DNA of 59,817 nucleotides from JBBKWH01 sp037968855 (lineage in GTDB: Bacteria > Pseudomonadota > Gammaproteobacteria > Pseudomonadales > Moraxellaceae): positions 1 to 59,817 of the forward strand of contig JBBKWH010000071.1 in the NCBI GenBank assembly GCA_037968855.1, written 5' to 3'. Shown piece after piece: positions 8,105 to 16,969 of the stretch. Within the stretch, counting starts at the first letter, position 1. The number at the start of each line of letters is the position of its first letter. Both the position numbers and the translations under genes were made by a program. The notes under the pieces were generated by a model. It was not told the origin of the DNA. It worked only from the letters and a program-made list of their open reading frames with translations, and ran no database searches.

Positions 8105-10606
8105 ATGAGCCGCATAGATCCGATACCCTTGACCTGTTCAGCGCCCCGTTCAACATCACGTTTAGACTCAACGCAGCCACAACAGCCTCCATCGTCAGGC
8201 CAACCACCGCACACACAGCGCGGCTTTGTTCTGATTGGTGTGATCTTGTTGATCATTATTTTTGCCTGTTTGCTGGCTCTTGGCATGTATATGATCAAGC
8301 TCGACAAGATCGTGCGCAGCAAGTTTGAAGGCAAACGTTGGGAAATTCCGGCCAAAGTCTATGCACGGCCAATGGAGTTGTTTAACGGTGCGACGCTGAA
8401 GCCAACCGATTTGAGCGATGAGCTAAAAATGCTCAACTACCGCAAAGCCGATGGCTATCAGTCTGCCGGTACGTGGACATCGCAGGGCAGCATTTATTAT
8501 GTGCACACCCGTGGCTTCGACTTTGGTGACTCCTTTGAACCGGAACAAGTACTTAAGGTAACCTTTGATAATGGCAGCGTCATTGATATTCAAAGCAGCC
8601 AACAAACTGGCACAGGCATTGCGCGCTTAGAACCAATTGTGATTGGCGGTATTTATCCACGTCATAACGAAGATCGGGTGTTAATCCAATTAGGCAACGT
8701 GCCCCAAACCTTGATTGATGCCTTGGTTGCCACCGAAGATCGACAGTTTTATCAACATCATGGCATTTCGGTTCGGGGTACTGCCCGCGCGATCTTAAGC
8801 AATGTCACGGGTGGTGCGCGGCAAGGCGGTTCGACCCTAACCCAACAGTTGGTCAAAAACTTTTATCTCACCCCAGAGCGCACCTTAAAGCGCAAAGCCA
8901 ACGAAGCATTAATGGCTATTTTGCTTGAGCAGCACTACAGCAAAAACGACATTCTCGAAACCTATTTAAACGAAATTAACTTGGGTCAAAACGGCAATCA
9001 TTCGATCAATGGCTTTGGTTTGGCCTCGCAATTTTATTTTGGCCAACCGTTGCGCGAACTCAAATTGCATCAAGTTGCATTGCTGGTGGGTCTGGTCAAA
9101 GGGCCAAGCCAATACAATCCATGGCGCAACCCAGAACAATCGCTGGCGCGTCGTAATGTGGTACTCGACAACATGGTAGCCGTCGGCAAACTCTCGCCTG
9201 CCGATGCCGCCGCCGCCAAAGAAAAACCTATTAGCATTCTCAAAAAACCCACCGCAGGCAAAAGCCTGTTCCCTGACTTTTTGGATGTGGTGCGTCGGCA
9301 ACTGGCCGAGCAGTATCAAGAACGTGACCTGCAATCTAGCGGACTACGCATTTTTAGTTCGCTAGATCCACATATCCAACAAGCCGCCAACCAAGCCTTT
9401 GAAAGCTCAGTTAATCGTTTGGTTAAGGCTAATCCCAAAAAACTGACCGGACTGCAAGGTGCTGTACTGGTAGCCAATCCACAAAATGGCGAACTGCTGG
9501 CCGTGGTTGGTGGTTCGGGGTTATTCACCGGCTTTAACCGTGCACTCGACGCGCATCGACAAGTCGGCTCGTTGCTCAAACCAGCGGTCTACCTCACTGC
9601 ATTACAGTCACAACGCTACACCTTGGCCTCGCTCATTGACGATGGCCCAATTAGTGTGACTGGCATGGGTATGGAAGACTGGCAGCCCAAAAACTACGAC
9701 CATCGCGACCATGGCATTGTGCCGTTATATGACGCACTGGCCCACTCGTATAATCAAGCCACCGTGCGGATTGGCTGGGAAATGGGCGTACCATCGGTAA
9801 TCAATACCTTACGTCAACTGGGTATCCGTGAGGACTTGCCGCAGTATCCGTCTATTTTGTTGGGTGCTGCCAACCTCAGCCCTATGGATGTACTGGGCAT
9901 GTATCAGGTGTATGCGGCTGGTGGCTTTGGTCACCCCACCACTGCGATTCGTACCGTGGTCGATAGTGATGGCACGCCACTGCAACGCTTTGGCCTGACC
10001 ATGCGCCAGCAAATCGACCCTTCCTCGGCCTATCTGATCAACTACGCCATGCAACAAGTTGTGGCACAAGGTACCGCTCGATCAGTCCTTGGCAGCCTGT
10101 CACCAGACCTTAATCTGGCAGGCAAAACCGGTACCACCAATGACCTACGCGACGCATGGTTTGCTGGTTATAGTGGCAATTATGTCTCGGTGGTTTGGCT
10201 GGGCCACGACGACAACCGACCGACCGGTCTGTCTGGCTCTAGTGGTGCGCTGCCGGTCTGGACTGACCTGATGAAACGCTTGCCACAAACCCCTGTGGAG
10301 TTACCAACCCCTGCCGATATTCAATGGCAATGGGTAGATGCCACCAACGGTTTGGTCTCATCCGAAAACTGTGCAAACTCGGTGTTTATGCCATTTATTT
10401 TTCAGACATTGCCACGTCAACTGACACCGTGCGCTTATGATCGTTACATGACCCAACAACGCCAAGCGGCAGATGCGATGGCCAATCAACGCAGTTGGAC
10501 CGAAGACGCCAGCGACCCTAGCTACACTCCCCCCGCACCAGCAGAACGTGAGCCAGCACCCCGTGACCGGAGTACGTGGCTGGATCGTGCACTAGAGGCT
10601 TTTTAA
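8105..10606 (+). CDS. mrcB: Bifunctional penicillin-binding protein 1B (class A PBP)
   Basis: An inner-membrane peptidoglycan polymerase and crosslinker of 833 residues. A Pro/Gln-rich cytosolic tail is followed by one transmembrane helix (about 42-64), a UB2H-like region, and a GT51 glycosyltransferase with the catalytic Glu in ATEDRQFYQHHG (near 211) and QGGSTLTQQLVKN. The transpeptidase has the Ser-xx-Lys motif SLLK near 488, SYN, and KTGTT near 672. Length and architecture fit PBP1b rather than PBP1a. lpoP starts two bases after the stop codon, so the two are cotranscribed. Confidence 0.95.
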   Translation: MSRIDPIPLTCSAPRSTSRLDSTQPQQPPSSGQPPHTQRGFVLIGVILLIIIFACLLALGMYMIKLDKIVRSKFEGKRWEIPAKVYARPMELFNGATLKPTDLSDELKMLNYRKADGYQSAGTWTSQGSIYYVHTRGFDFGDSFEPEQVLKVTFDNGSVIDIQSSQQTGTGIARLEPIVIGGIYPRHNEDRVLIQLGNVPQTLIDALVATEDRQFYQHHGISVRGTARAILSNVTGGARQGGSTLTQQLVKNFYLTPERTLKRKANEALMAILLEQHYSKNDILETYLNEINLGQNGNHSINGFGLASQFYFGQPLRELKLHQVALLVGLVKGPSQYNPWRNPEQSLARRNVVLDNMVAVGKLSPADAAAAKEKPISILKKPTAGKSLFPDFLDVVRRQLAEQYQERDLQSSGLRIFSSLDPHIQQAANQAFESSVNRLVKANPKKLTGLQGAVLVANPQNGELLAVVGGSGLFTGFNRALDAHRQVGSLLKPAVYLTALQSQRYTLASLIDDGPISVTGMGMEDWQPKNYDHRDHGIVPLYDALAHSYNQATVRIGWEMGVPSVINTLRQLGIREDLPQYPSILLGAANLSPMDVLGMYQVYAAGGFGHPTTAIRTVVDSDGTPLQRFGLTMRQQIDPSSAYLINYAMQQVVAQGTARSVLGSLSPDLNLAGKTGTTNDLRDAWFAGYSGNYVSVVWLGHDDNRPTGLSGSSGALPVWTDLMKRLPQTPVELPTPADIQWQWVDATNGLVSSENCANSVFMPFIFQTLPRQLTPCAYDRYMTQQRQAADAMANQRSWTEDASDPSYTPPAPAEREPAPRDRSTWLDRALEAF

Positions 10607-10608
10607 GT

Positions 10609-11247
10609 ATGTTAAACCCCATAAATCGTTCGTTGTGGCTGGCTCCAACCTTGAGTATTGGCCTATTGGCAGGCTGTCAAACCATGCCGCAACCAGCGCC
10701 TAAGCCCGTCATTTCCCCACCACCGACACGCACTATTATTGTCATTACTCCACCGCCGCAAGTCAGTAGCGACGTCAACCGCAGCCCCTTACCCGGTGCA
10801 GGTTTGCCACCGTTATCAACTCAGCCGATTCCGACACCGACTGACGCGCTACCACCCGCCGCACCACCTAGTCTGCCATTGCCGCCTCAGCCACAAGCAC
10901 AAAGTCGCAATCTGCGTGACGGACACAACATGCCTGCCGTAACCCATCTGATCAGTCAAGCCAAGATCATGATGGAACAAGGCCGGATTGATATTGCCGA
11001 GCAACAACTGACGCGTGCACAGCGCATGGCACCAGATAACACCGCGGTGTATGCCTACTTAAGCAATATTGCATTACAGCGTAAAAACGGCGCACAAGCC
11101 GAAGCCATGGCACGTCGCGGCCTGTTGGTTGCCAGCAATCCCGCACAGCAAAAAGCCTTTTGGCAGTTGATCTTGTTGGCGGCACAGCAGCAAGGTAATG
11201 CACGAACGGAGAATGAAGCACAAATTGCGATTGCACGATTTCGATAA
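10609..11247 (+). CDS. lpoP: TPR lipoprotein, LpoP-type activator of PBP1b
   Basis: An outer-membrane lipoprotein of about 212 residues. The signal peptide ends in the lipobox LLAGC with Cys23. A long Pro-rich linker (about 30-100) is followed by a TPR-like helical region (about 115-205). It starts 2 bases after mrcB stops, from the ATG at 10609. In Pseudomonas aeruginosa and Acinetobacter, where E. coli-type LpoB is absent, a TPR lipoprotein encoded next to PBP1b (LpoP) is the synthase's activator. The same layout here supports that role, by inference from context and architecture. Confidence 0.8.
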   Translation: MLNPINRSLWLAPTLSIGLLAGCQTMPQPAPKPVISPPPTRTIIVITPPPQVSSDVNRSPLPGAGLPPLSTQPIPTPTDALPPAAPPSLPLPPQPQAQSRNLRDGHNMPAVTHLISQAKIMMEQGRIDIAEQQLTRAQRMAPDNTAVYAYLSNIALQRKNGAQAEAMARRGLLVASNPAQQKAFWQLILLAAQQQGNARTENEAQIAIARFR

Positions 11248-11264
11248 GTTGTTGAGATGAGACT

Positions 11265-11292
11265 GGCGCACCAATGGCTCAATTGGTGCGCC
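11265..11292. terminator. Perfect 10-bp hairpin between lpoP and the converging Nudix gene
   Basis: GGCGCACCAA (11265-11274) and TTGGTGCGCC (11283-11292) flank an 8-base loop. There is no T run on either side. It is probably a terminator or RNA 3'-end stabiliser for lpoP. Confidence 0.5.
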
Positions 11293-11347
11293 GATGAGTG
11301 TGATGGCAATAATCAATGCTGCTGTTTAATCCAAACAATGACTGCGC

Positions 11348-12298
11348 TTAACTCAAAAATCCCCGTATCCCTGCCACACCCCACGCACCAACGGCTTGCG
11401 CCTGTGCCAGATCATATGGGCCAACGCCGCCCAAGGCATACACTGGACGCGAACAGCCTGCAATAAGCTGGGCCAAGCCATGCCATCCCAGACCGGCTTG
11501 ATCAGGATGCGTTGGCGTCGCCTTAACCGTACCGACCATAATGCCATCCACACCCAAGCGCTCGGCCTGCGCAATAGAGGCTACATCGTGACACGCAGCA
11601 AACCAGTATTGCATCGGATCATCACGCTCCAGCTGATCGCAGCGCATCAACTGCTGTTGCTTAAGATGAAAACCTCGACACACCATACCCTGCTCACGAC
11701 AGAGATCATGCAACGCTGCTGCTGCAATCAGATGCAGGTCAGGACGTGCCTGCTGGATATTGCCTAATACTTGGTACTGATCCTGCAACGACAGATCTGG
11801 CCGTCGTACATATAACCACGCTGCCTCTGGCACACGCTGGCATAGCGTATCGTGCCACTTCGATAGGCTGGTATCGCACGCTGGACTAATCACGTAATGA
11901 CATGGCAATTGCGCTGCACGCACAATCGGCGCATTGGCATCCGGAAAATGAAAGTCTACCAAGCGATCAACGGCGACCCAACGTAATGGCTGCCCTTCTT
12001 TACCGACTGGCTCCCCGACAAAATCATCGACCTGATACACATGCAAACAGACCGTCTTGTCTGGATAGTCATAGCGTAAACGCTGCAAAAATCGTAGTTG
12101 TGTAACCTCAATCGCCAGCTCTTCATATAGCTCGCGAGTTAGGGCTTGCTGCGGTGTTTCGCCAGCATCAACCTTCCCACCCGAAAACTCATAACGCCCG
12201 CCTTGATGCCGTGACGCATCTCGCCATGCGATCAAGGCTTGACCTTGCCGAACGATCAAACCAACGGCAACATCAAGGACAGGGTTTTGGAGAGTCAT
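11348..12298 (-). CDS. Nudix hydrolase fused to a thiamine-phosphate-synthase-like domain
   Basis: A two-domain protein of 316 residues. Residues 1-130 carry a MutT-like Nudix domain with the box GGKVDAGETPQQALTRELYE followed by EL. Residues 135-316 form a ThiE/TenI-like barrel ending in GVDGIMVGTVKATPTHP and YALGGVGPYDL. MutT clears 8-oxo-dGTP in E. coli; the fused ThiE-like half is common in gammaproteobacterial 'MutT' proteins and its role is not settled. The call is domain-level. The gene converges with lpoP and is transcribed alone. Confidence 0.88.
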   Translation of the reverse strand: MTLQNPVLDVAVGLIVRQGQALIAWRDASRHQGGRYEFSGGKVDAGETPQQALTRELYEELAIEVTQLRFLQRLRYDYPDKTVCLHVYQVDDFVGEPVGKEGQPLRWVAVDRLVDFHFPDANAPIVRAAQLPCHYVISPACDTSLSKWHDTLCQRVPEAAWLYVRRPDLSLQDQYQVLGNIQQARPDLHLIAAAALHDLCREQGMVCRGFHLKQQQLMRCDQLERDDPMQYWFAACHDVASIAQAERLGVDGIMVGTVKATPTHPDQAGLGWHGLAQLIAGCSRPVYALGGVGPYDLAQAQAVGAWGVAGIRGFLS

Positions 12299-12409
12299 GA
12301 CACGAGTTCCTTGGATATGACAGGTGTTTTTTGGCCCGATAGTCTAACGCGAGATCGACCCCAGCACATCAATCGTACACAAGCACACATCAACCAATCG
12401 AATAAATGA

Positions 12410-12439
12410 TTGACAATCTCACTTGATAATAATTATCAT
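12410..12439 (+). promoter_or_regulatory. hemP promoter overlapped by a Fur box
   Basis: TTGACA (12410-12415) and TATCAT (12434-12439) are separated by 18 bases. Between and over the -10 lies TGATAAT-A-ATTATCA (12424-12438), an exact 7-1-7 Fur-type inverted repeat. A Fur dimer bound here would block RNA polymerase, so iron repression of hemP is expected. Confidence 0.88.
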
Positions 12440-12539
12440 TTACAAACATTGAATCCGTAGCAGCCAATCAAACCTCTCGGATTCAAAGCAACAATATGCT
12501 GTTTTTTTCTTCCATTGAATTTCATCGAGAGTGAACGCC

Positions 12540-12704
12540 ATGAACGCACCATTTCCACTATTTAGCCAAAGCCAAGCCTCCTCCCTACCCATGCTGCAAT
12601 CATCACATTTGTTTGCGCTGGGCAAAGAAATCCGCATCCTGCACGAAGGCGAAGAATATCGCTTGCGCTTAACCCGCAATAATCGGTTGATTTTGACCAA
12701 ATGA
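12540..12704 (+). CDS. hemP: Hemin uptake protein HemP
   Basis: A small cytosolic protein of 54 residues. Its C-terminal half has the HemP family pattern: a hydrophobic turn with LGKEIRILHEG, then EYRLRLTRNNRLILTK at the end. It is encoded about 100 bases downstream of a Fur-boxed promoter and closed by a clear terminator, so it is a monocistronic iron-regulated gene. HemP/HmuP proteins assist expression or function of haem receptors in other bacteria. None is encoded beside it here. Confidence 0.9.
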   Translation: MNAPFPLFSQSQASSLPMLQSSHLFALGKEIRILHEGEEYRLRLTRNNRLILTK

Positions 12705-12738
12705 TCAGTTGCAACACACCCAGCACCACATCTCATAC

Positions 12739-12781
12739 ACCGTAGACCACGCCGTTTAAACCGAGGGTCTACGGTATTTTT
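12739..12781 (+). terminator. Terminator of hemP
   Basis: Perfect 10-bp stem ACCGTAGACC (12739-12748) with GGTCTACGGT (12766-12775), a 17-base loop containing the palindrome GTTTAAAC, then a T run (12777-12781). Confidence 0.8.
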
Positions 12782-12889
12782 GGCAAGATTGATCCAGTCA
12801 AGATCAACCCATTAACACGAGCGACTTGATCCGCCAACTCAATAATTCAATACCACTCCATCGCAATATGGTAGCCAACCAATCAACGC

Positions 12890-13276
12890 CTATTTAATCG
12901 GTGGCAACAGTTCTTGTACCGTCACTTTGCGTGTTTTGCGCTGGTACATACACAACTCTCGGCGGATATTTGGATTGCCAAGCGCCAATAGGTTTGGCTT
13001 GGATTTTGGAATCCGCCCTTCAATAAGCAATGCGGTATAACCAATCTTATCGGGATAGGCCAATAATTGACTGGCGGCTTTTGGCTCTTCTAACTTGCTG
13101 GCAGCCAAGCAGGCTTTGCTGACTAACAAATCATGCGCCTTCCACGCGGCCTCACTAGACGCCATGCTGGCACTACTGCACGTCATCAGGCACAGCGCTG
13201 CGATCCAAGCCCATCGACGGGTCATGGGTGATGTTGCTGGCATCTGATCCAGCACGATCTGATTGGCAATCTGCAT
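12890..13276 (-). CDS. Small exported protein of unknown function
   Basis: I do not recognise the family. With the ATG at 13276 the protein has about 128 residues; AAGGAG lies 10 bases upstream. Internal ATGs at 13243 and 13225 are also possible, the latter starting directly at MTRRWAWIAALCLM. Whichever start is used, a signal peptide (hydrophobic core WIAALCLM, Ala/Ser-rich cleavage region) is followed by about 85 mature residues with two cysteines (SKACLAAS and RELCMYQRK) that could form a disulphide. The mature part is basic. Probably periplasmic. No operon partner: it sits between hemP and the GspE-like gene. Confidence 0.65.
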   Translation of the reverse strand: MQIANQIVLDQMPATSPMTRRWAWIAALCLMTCSSASMASSEAAWKAHDLLVSKACLAASKLEEPKAASQLLAYPDKIGYTALLIEGRIPKSKPNLLALGNPNIRRELCMYQRKTRKVTVQELLPPIK

Positions 13277-13451
13277 GATGCATACACTCCTTGTTGTTTT
13301 GTCAGCCCAGTGGCCATCGCGGTTGATTGTGCCCGATTGCACCAAGTTTGTGCAGTCGGGACTGCGTGTCGATACGTATCCATTGACGATCATTGTGCAG
13401 TTACATTGCAGATGATATGGAGCAACTGCATTAACTTGTCAAACGCGTTGA

Positions 13452-15230
13452 CTAGCTGAGTGGCACCACACGCATCACTTCTTCAATGGTGGTGATGCCA
13501 TCGGCAATTTTGCGTGCACCGGCCAAACGTAAGGGCTGCAAGCCTTCGCGGTAAGCCTGCTGCTTAATCTGACCGACCGAGGCACCATCACCGACAATCC
13601 GCTTCATCTCGTTGGACAGTACCAAAATCTCGTACACCCCAACTCGACCTTGATAACCCGTCCCGCGACACATATCACAGCCAACTGCTTTATAAATCTG
13701 GGCAGGTGGCTCGCTTTTCCATGGGGCAACCAATTGATGCCAGACCTCAGCATCGGTATCGATAGGTGCTTTGCAATGTGAGCAGAGCGTGCGCACCAAA
13801 CGCTGCGCCATCACACCCAGAATCGTTGCGGCCGTCAAAAATGGCTGCACGCCCAAGTCATGCAAGCGATTGAGTGAGCTTGGTGCATCATTGGTATGCA
13901 AGGTCGATAACACCAAGTGACCTGTTAACGCCGCTTGAATCGCCATCTCAGCAGTGTCGTGATCGCGAATCTCACCGACCATAATAATGTCGGGATCTTG
14001 TCGCATCAGGGCGCGCACCCCTTCGGCAAAACCCAGTTCGATATTGCCTTGCACCTGCATTTGGTTAAATGCGGGTTCAATCATCTCAATCGGGTCTTCA
14101 ATGGTACAGACGTTGACTTCATCGGTCGCCAACTGTTTGAGCGTGGAGTACAAGGTGGTGGTTTTGCCCGAACCTGTTGGGCCAGTCACCAAAATAATCC
14201 CGTTGGGATTAGCGGCCATTTGTTTCCATTTGGCCAGATCATCGCCGGTTAAACCGAGTTGCTCAAAGGTACGCACCAACACTTCAGGATCAAAAATCCG
14301 CATTACCAACTTTTCGCCAAAGGCAGTGGGCAGTGTTGATAAACGCAGTTCGGTTTCTAAGCCTTTGGGGGTACGGGTTTTCAAGCGACCATCTTGCGGT
14401 TTGCGTTTTTCGGCCACATTTAAACGGCCCAAAATTTTAATCCGTGAAATCACCGCCAAGATAATCGGCGCAGGCATGTCATACACGGTATGCAGCACGC
14501 CATCAATCCGAAAACGCACCCGCCCACCTTCGCGACGTGGCTCTAGGTGAATATCACTGGCGCGTTGATCAAAGGCATATTGCAGCAACCAATCGACAAT
14601 CCGCACAATATGCTGGTCGTTGGCATCGGGGTTTTGCATATCACCCAGTTGCAGCAAGGCTTCAACACCTTTGGCGGTTGCTTCGGTTCCACCACTACCC
14701 TGTGCATTGGCAATGGCACGAGTCACTTGATAAAACTCAGCCAAATAACGGGTCAATTGCTCAGGATTTAGCATGACGCGCTTGAGTTCACGCGGATGCA
14801 CGGTATGCGATAGATTATCCAGCCAGTCGTCATAAAACGGCTGATCGGTGCCAATGGTGACGCTATCTGCATCCACATGCACCGCCAAGATCCGGTGACG
14901 CTCGGCATATTCCAGCGACATGATGGAGGTAATCGCAGGCACATTGGTTTTGAGCGGGTCAATTTTGTATAGCGGCATGTTGGCTTGCTCTGCCATCCAC
15001 GCGGTTAACACTGGCAAACTAAGCTTATGCGGCGGATTGGCCAGATCATTGAGGCCAAAATCGGCAATGACTTGCAAGGGATGCCAAAGCAACTGCTCTT
15101 TACGCCGTGGCGTAGTCACCACCAGATTGACGTCTCGCTGCGAGATACGCCCATCTTTAAGCAACTCATCCACGCACCAGCGCACATCCACCTGAAACGA
15201 AAACCGCTTGCCCCGCAAACCCATACTCAT
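13452..15230 (-). CDS. GspE/PilB family secretion ATPase
   Basis: A hexameric AAA-type traffic ATPase of 592 residues that powers type II secretion or type IV pilus assembly. An N-terminal MshEN-like domain precedes the core: Walker A GPTGSGKTTT near residue 352, the Asp box around IEDPIEM, Walker B MRQDPDIIMVGEIRD and the His box LSTLHTNDA. A tetracysteine zinc site (CSHC near 482, CDMC near 517) is present as in GspE/PilB. No pilin, GspF/PilC or secretin gene is nearby, so the exact system cannot be assigned. Its ATG overlaps the trmO stop by four bases (ATGA), showing coupled translation with an unrelated tRNA enzyme. Confidence 0.88.
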   Translation of the reverse strand: MSMGLRGKRFSFQVDVRWCVDELLKDGRISQRDVNLVVTTPRRKEQLLWHPLQVIADFGLNDLANPPHKLSLPVLTAWMAEQANMPLYKIDPLKTNVPAITSIMSLEYAERHRILAVHVDADSVTIGTDQPFYDDWLDNLSHTVHPRELKRVMLNPEQLTRYLAEFYQVTRAIANAQGSGGTEATAKGVEALLQLGDMQNPDANDQHIVRIVDWLLQYAFDQRASDIHLEPRREGGRVRFRIDGVLHTVYDMPAPIILAVISRIKILGRLNVAEKRKPQDGRLKTRTPKGLETELRLSTLPTAFGEKLVMRIFDPEVLVRTFEQLGLTGDDLAKWKQMAANPNGIILVTGPTGSGKTTTLYSTLKQLATDEVNVCTIEDPIEMIEPAFNQMQVQGNIELGFAEGVRALMRQDPDIIMVGEIRDHDTAEMAIQAALTGHLVLSTLHTNDAPSSLNRLHDLGVQPFLTAATILGVMAQRLVRTLCSHCKAPIDTDAEVWHQLVAPWKSEPPAQIYKAVGCDMCRGTGYQGRVGVYEILVLSNEMKRIVGDGASVGQIKQQAYREGLQPLRLAGARKIADGITTIEEVMRVVPLS

Positions 15231-15979
15231 CGCGCCACGATCTCCTTGATCAACACCACCTGCGGCTCGTTGGCCACACTCTCTTGTCCTGCCTCACACG
15301 CAATCGCTTCAAACACAAATCGCACATTGACCCGATCATACGCCATCCCATACTCACGTGCGTCGTCTTGGTACGCTGGCCGTGGGTCTAAAGCCAGTAA
15401 TTGCTCAATCAATAACAATTGCCCTGCCTGCAAAATCCCTGCACTGAGCAAGCCACCGATCTGCGTGCTTGCCATCGGACTCCAACGCACCGCCAAGCGC
15501 TTAGGCGCATTGGCAGCAAAGCCGCTTTGCGCATCTGGCAGTGCATCGCTATAGGCCACATACGGCTTAATGTCGATAATCGGCGTGCCATCCAACAAAT
15601 CCGCACCCAATACATGCAGCACAGTTTTGCCCTGCGTGACCTCAACACGGTCAAGCCGAACCACCGACAACCCCAACGCCGAGGGCCGATACATGCTGCG
15701 ACTGGCAAATACACCAATCTTGGCATTACCACCCAAACGTGGCGGGCGAATCTGTGGCCGAAAAACCGCCTGACCTTTATTTTGATGAAACTGCCAAGTC
15801 AGCCAGACATGACTAAATTCGGTCAATCCGACAAACGCCGGCGCATCATCGTAAGGCGCGACAAACTCAATATAGGCAGGCACATCGACCAAGTTGGGCT
15901 GACGCGGAATACCAAATTTTTCTACCAGCGGACTACGGATATATCCAATAATCGGCAAGCTGATCCGCTGTTCCATCAA
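15227..15979 (-). CDS. trmO: tRNA (N6-threonylcarbamoyladenosine(37)-N6)-methyltransferase TrmO
   Basis: SAM-dependent enzyme (250 residues, UPF0066/YaeB family) that methylates t6A37 to m6t6A in tRNA-Thr. Visible family motifs: PIIGYIRSP near the start, FGIPRQPNLV, FSHVWLTWQFH, the RPPRLGG...GVFASRSMYRPSALGLSVV block and DLLDGTPIIDIKPYV. The C-terminal extension matches the proteobacterial type. First gene of trmO-gspE-like; divergent from fpr. Confidence 0.93.
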   Translation of the reverse strand: MMEQRISLPIIGYIRSPLVEKFGIPRQPNLVDVPAYIEFVAPYDDAPAFVGLTEFSHVWLTWQFHQNKGQAVFRPQIRPPRLGGNAKIGVFASRSMYRPSALGLSVVRLDRVEVTQGKTVLHVLGADLLDGTPIIDIKPYVAYSDALPDAQSGFAANAPKRLAVRWSPMASTQIGGLLSAGILQAGQLLLIEQLLALDPRPAYQDDAREYGMAYDRVNVRFVFEAIACEAGQESVANEPQVVLIKEIVAR

Positions 15980-16071
15980 TTTTCCTGATAAACACCATTT
16001 GATTTATTCAGTTTATCGCTGATCAGTTTTGGTTAGAATAGCGACCTGAATTTTAACTGTGCGAGAGCATC

Positions 16072-16848
16072 ATGGCCGCCTTCAATGTCGAGCGCATCAC
16101 CGAAGTCCATCACTGGAACGACACACTGTTTAGCTTTAAATGCACCCGCGATCCGGGTTTGCGTTTTAAAAACGGTCAATTCGTCATGATCGGCCTAGAA
16201 GTGAACGGCAAACCGCTGATGCGCGCCTACTCCATCGCCAGCGCCAACTACGAAGACCATCTCGAATTTTTCTCGATCAAAGTGCAAGACGGCCCACTGA
16301 CCTCGATTTTGCAAAAAATCCAAGTCGGTGACGAACTGCTGGTCAGCAAAAAACCGACTGGCACCTTGGTGCTTGATGACCTGCTACCGGGCAAACACCT
16401 GTACATGCTGTCGACCGGCACAGGCTTGGCTCCGTTCTTGTCGTTGATCCGCGATCCAGAGACCTACGAGCGCTTCGAAAAAGTCGTGTTGATTCATGGT
16501 GTGCGTCAAGTCAACGAACTGGCCTACCAACAACTGATCGAAGAGCATCTGCCTAACGATGAGATCTTTGCCGAAATGGTCAAAGACAAGCTGGTCTACT
16601 ATCCAACCGTGACCCGCGAACCGTTCCGCAATCAAGGCCGCTTAACCGACTTGATTAAAAGCGGCAAGCTGTTTGACGACATCGGTATTCCACGCTTTAA
16701 CCCAGCCGACGACCGCGCCATGATCTGTGGTAGCCCCACCATGCTGGACGACTCCGCTGCCTTGCTCGACGAACACGGCCTTAGAATCTCGCCACGTATG
16801 GGCGATCCAGCCGACTACGTCATCGAACGGGCATTTGTTGAAAAATAA
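16072..16848 (+). CDS. fpr: Ferredoxin/flavodoxin--NADP reductase
   Basis: Cytosolic FAD enzyme of 258 residues that moves electrons between NADPH and ferredoxin or flavodoxin. Motifs: FAD-binding RAYSIASANYEDHLEF, the phosphate-binding LSTGTGLAPFLSLIRDPE, NADP site HGVRQVNELAY, the MICGSPTM block and C-terminal DYVIERAFVEK typical of bacterial class FprA-type reductases. A possible -10 TAGAAT lies at 16034-16039. Monocistronic, with a strong terminator. Confidence 0.95.
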   Translation: MAAFNVERITEVHHWNDTLFSFKCTRDPGLRFKNGQFVMIGLEVNGKPLMRAYSIASANYEDHLEFFSIKVQDGPLTSILQKIQVGDELLVSKKPTGTLVLDDLLPGKHLYMLSTGTGLAPFLSLIRDPETYERFEKVVLIHGVRQVNELAYQQLIEEHLPNDEIFAEMVKDKLVYYPTVTREPFRNQGRLTDLIKSGKLFDDIGIPRFNPADDRAMICGSPTMLDDSAALLDEHGLRISPRMGDPADYVIERAFVEK

Positions 16849-16891
16849 GACTGACGCTACAGCACAAGCCTGAAGCAACTATGAAGCCAAC

Positions 16892-16919
16892 AAAAAGGAG
16901 ACCATCGGGTCTCCTTTTT
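16892..16919 (+). terminator. Terminator of fpr
   Basis: AGGAGACC/GGTCTCCT stem with an ATCG loop, A run before and T run after. The run on each side also lets it act on transcription from the BLUF gene on the minus strand. Confidence 0.92.
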
Positions 16920-16969
16920 TTGCTGCACACCATGCCGCATGTGTTTAACAAGTTTTCATTCAATGCACT

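Noticed and set aside
13396..13440. TGCAGTT/AACTGCA hairpin as terminator of the GspE-like gene
   Set aside because: Seven pairs around a 31-base loop with no T run are not convincing.
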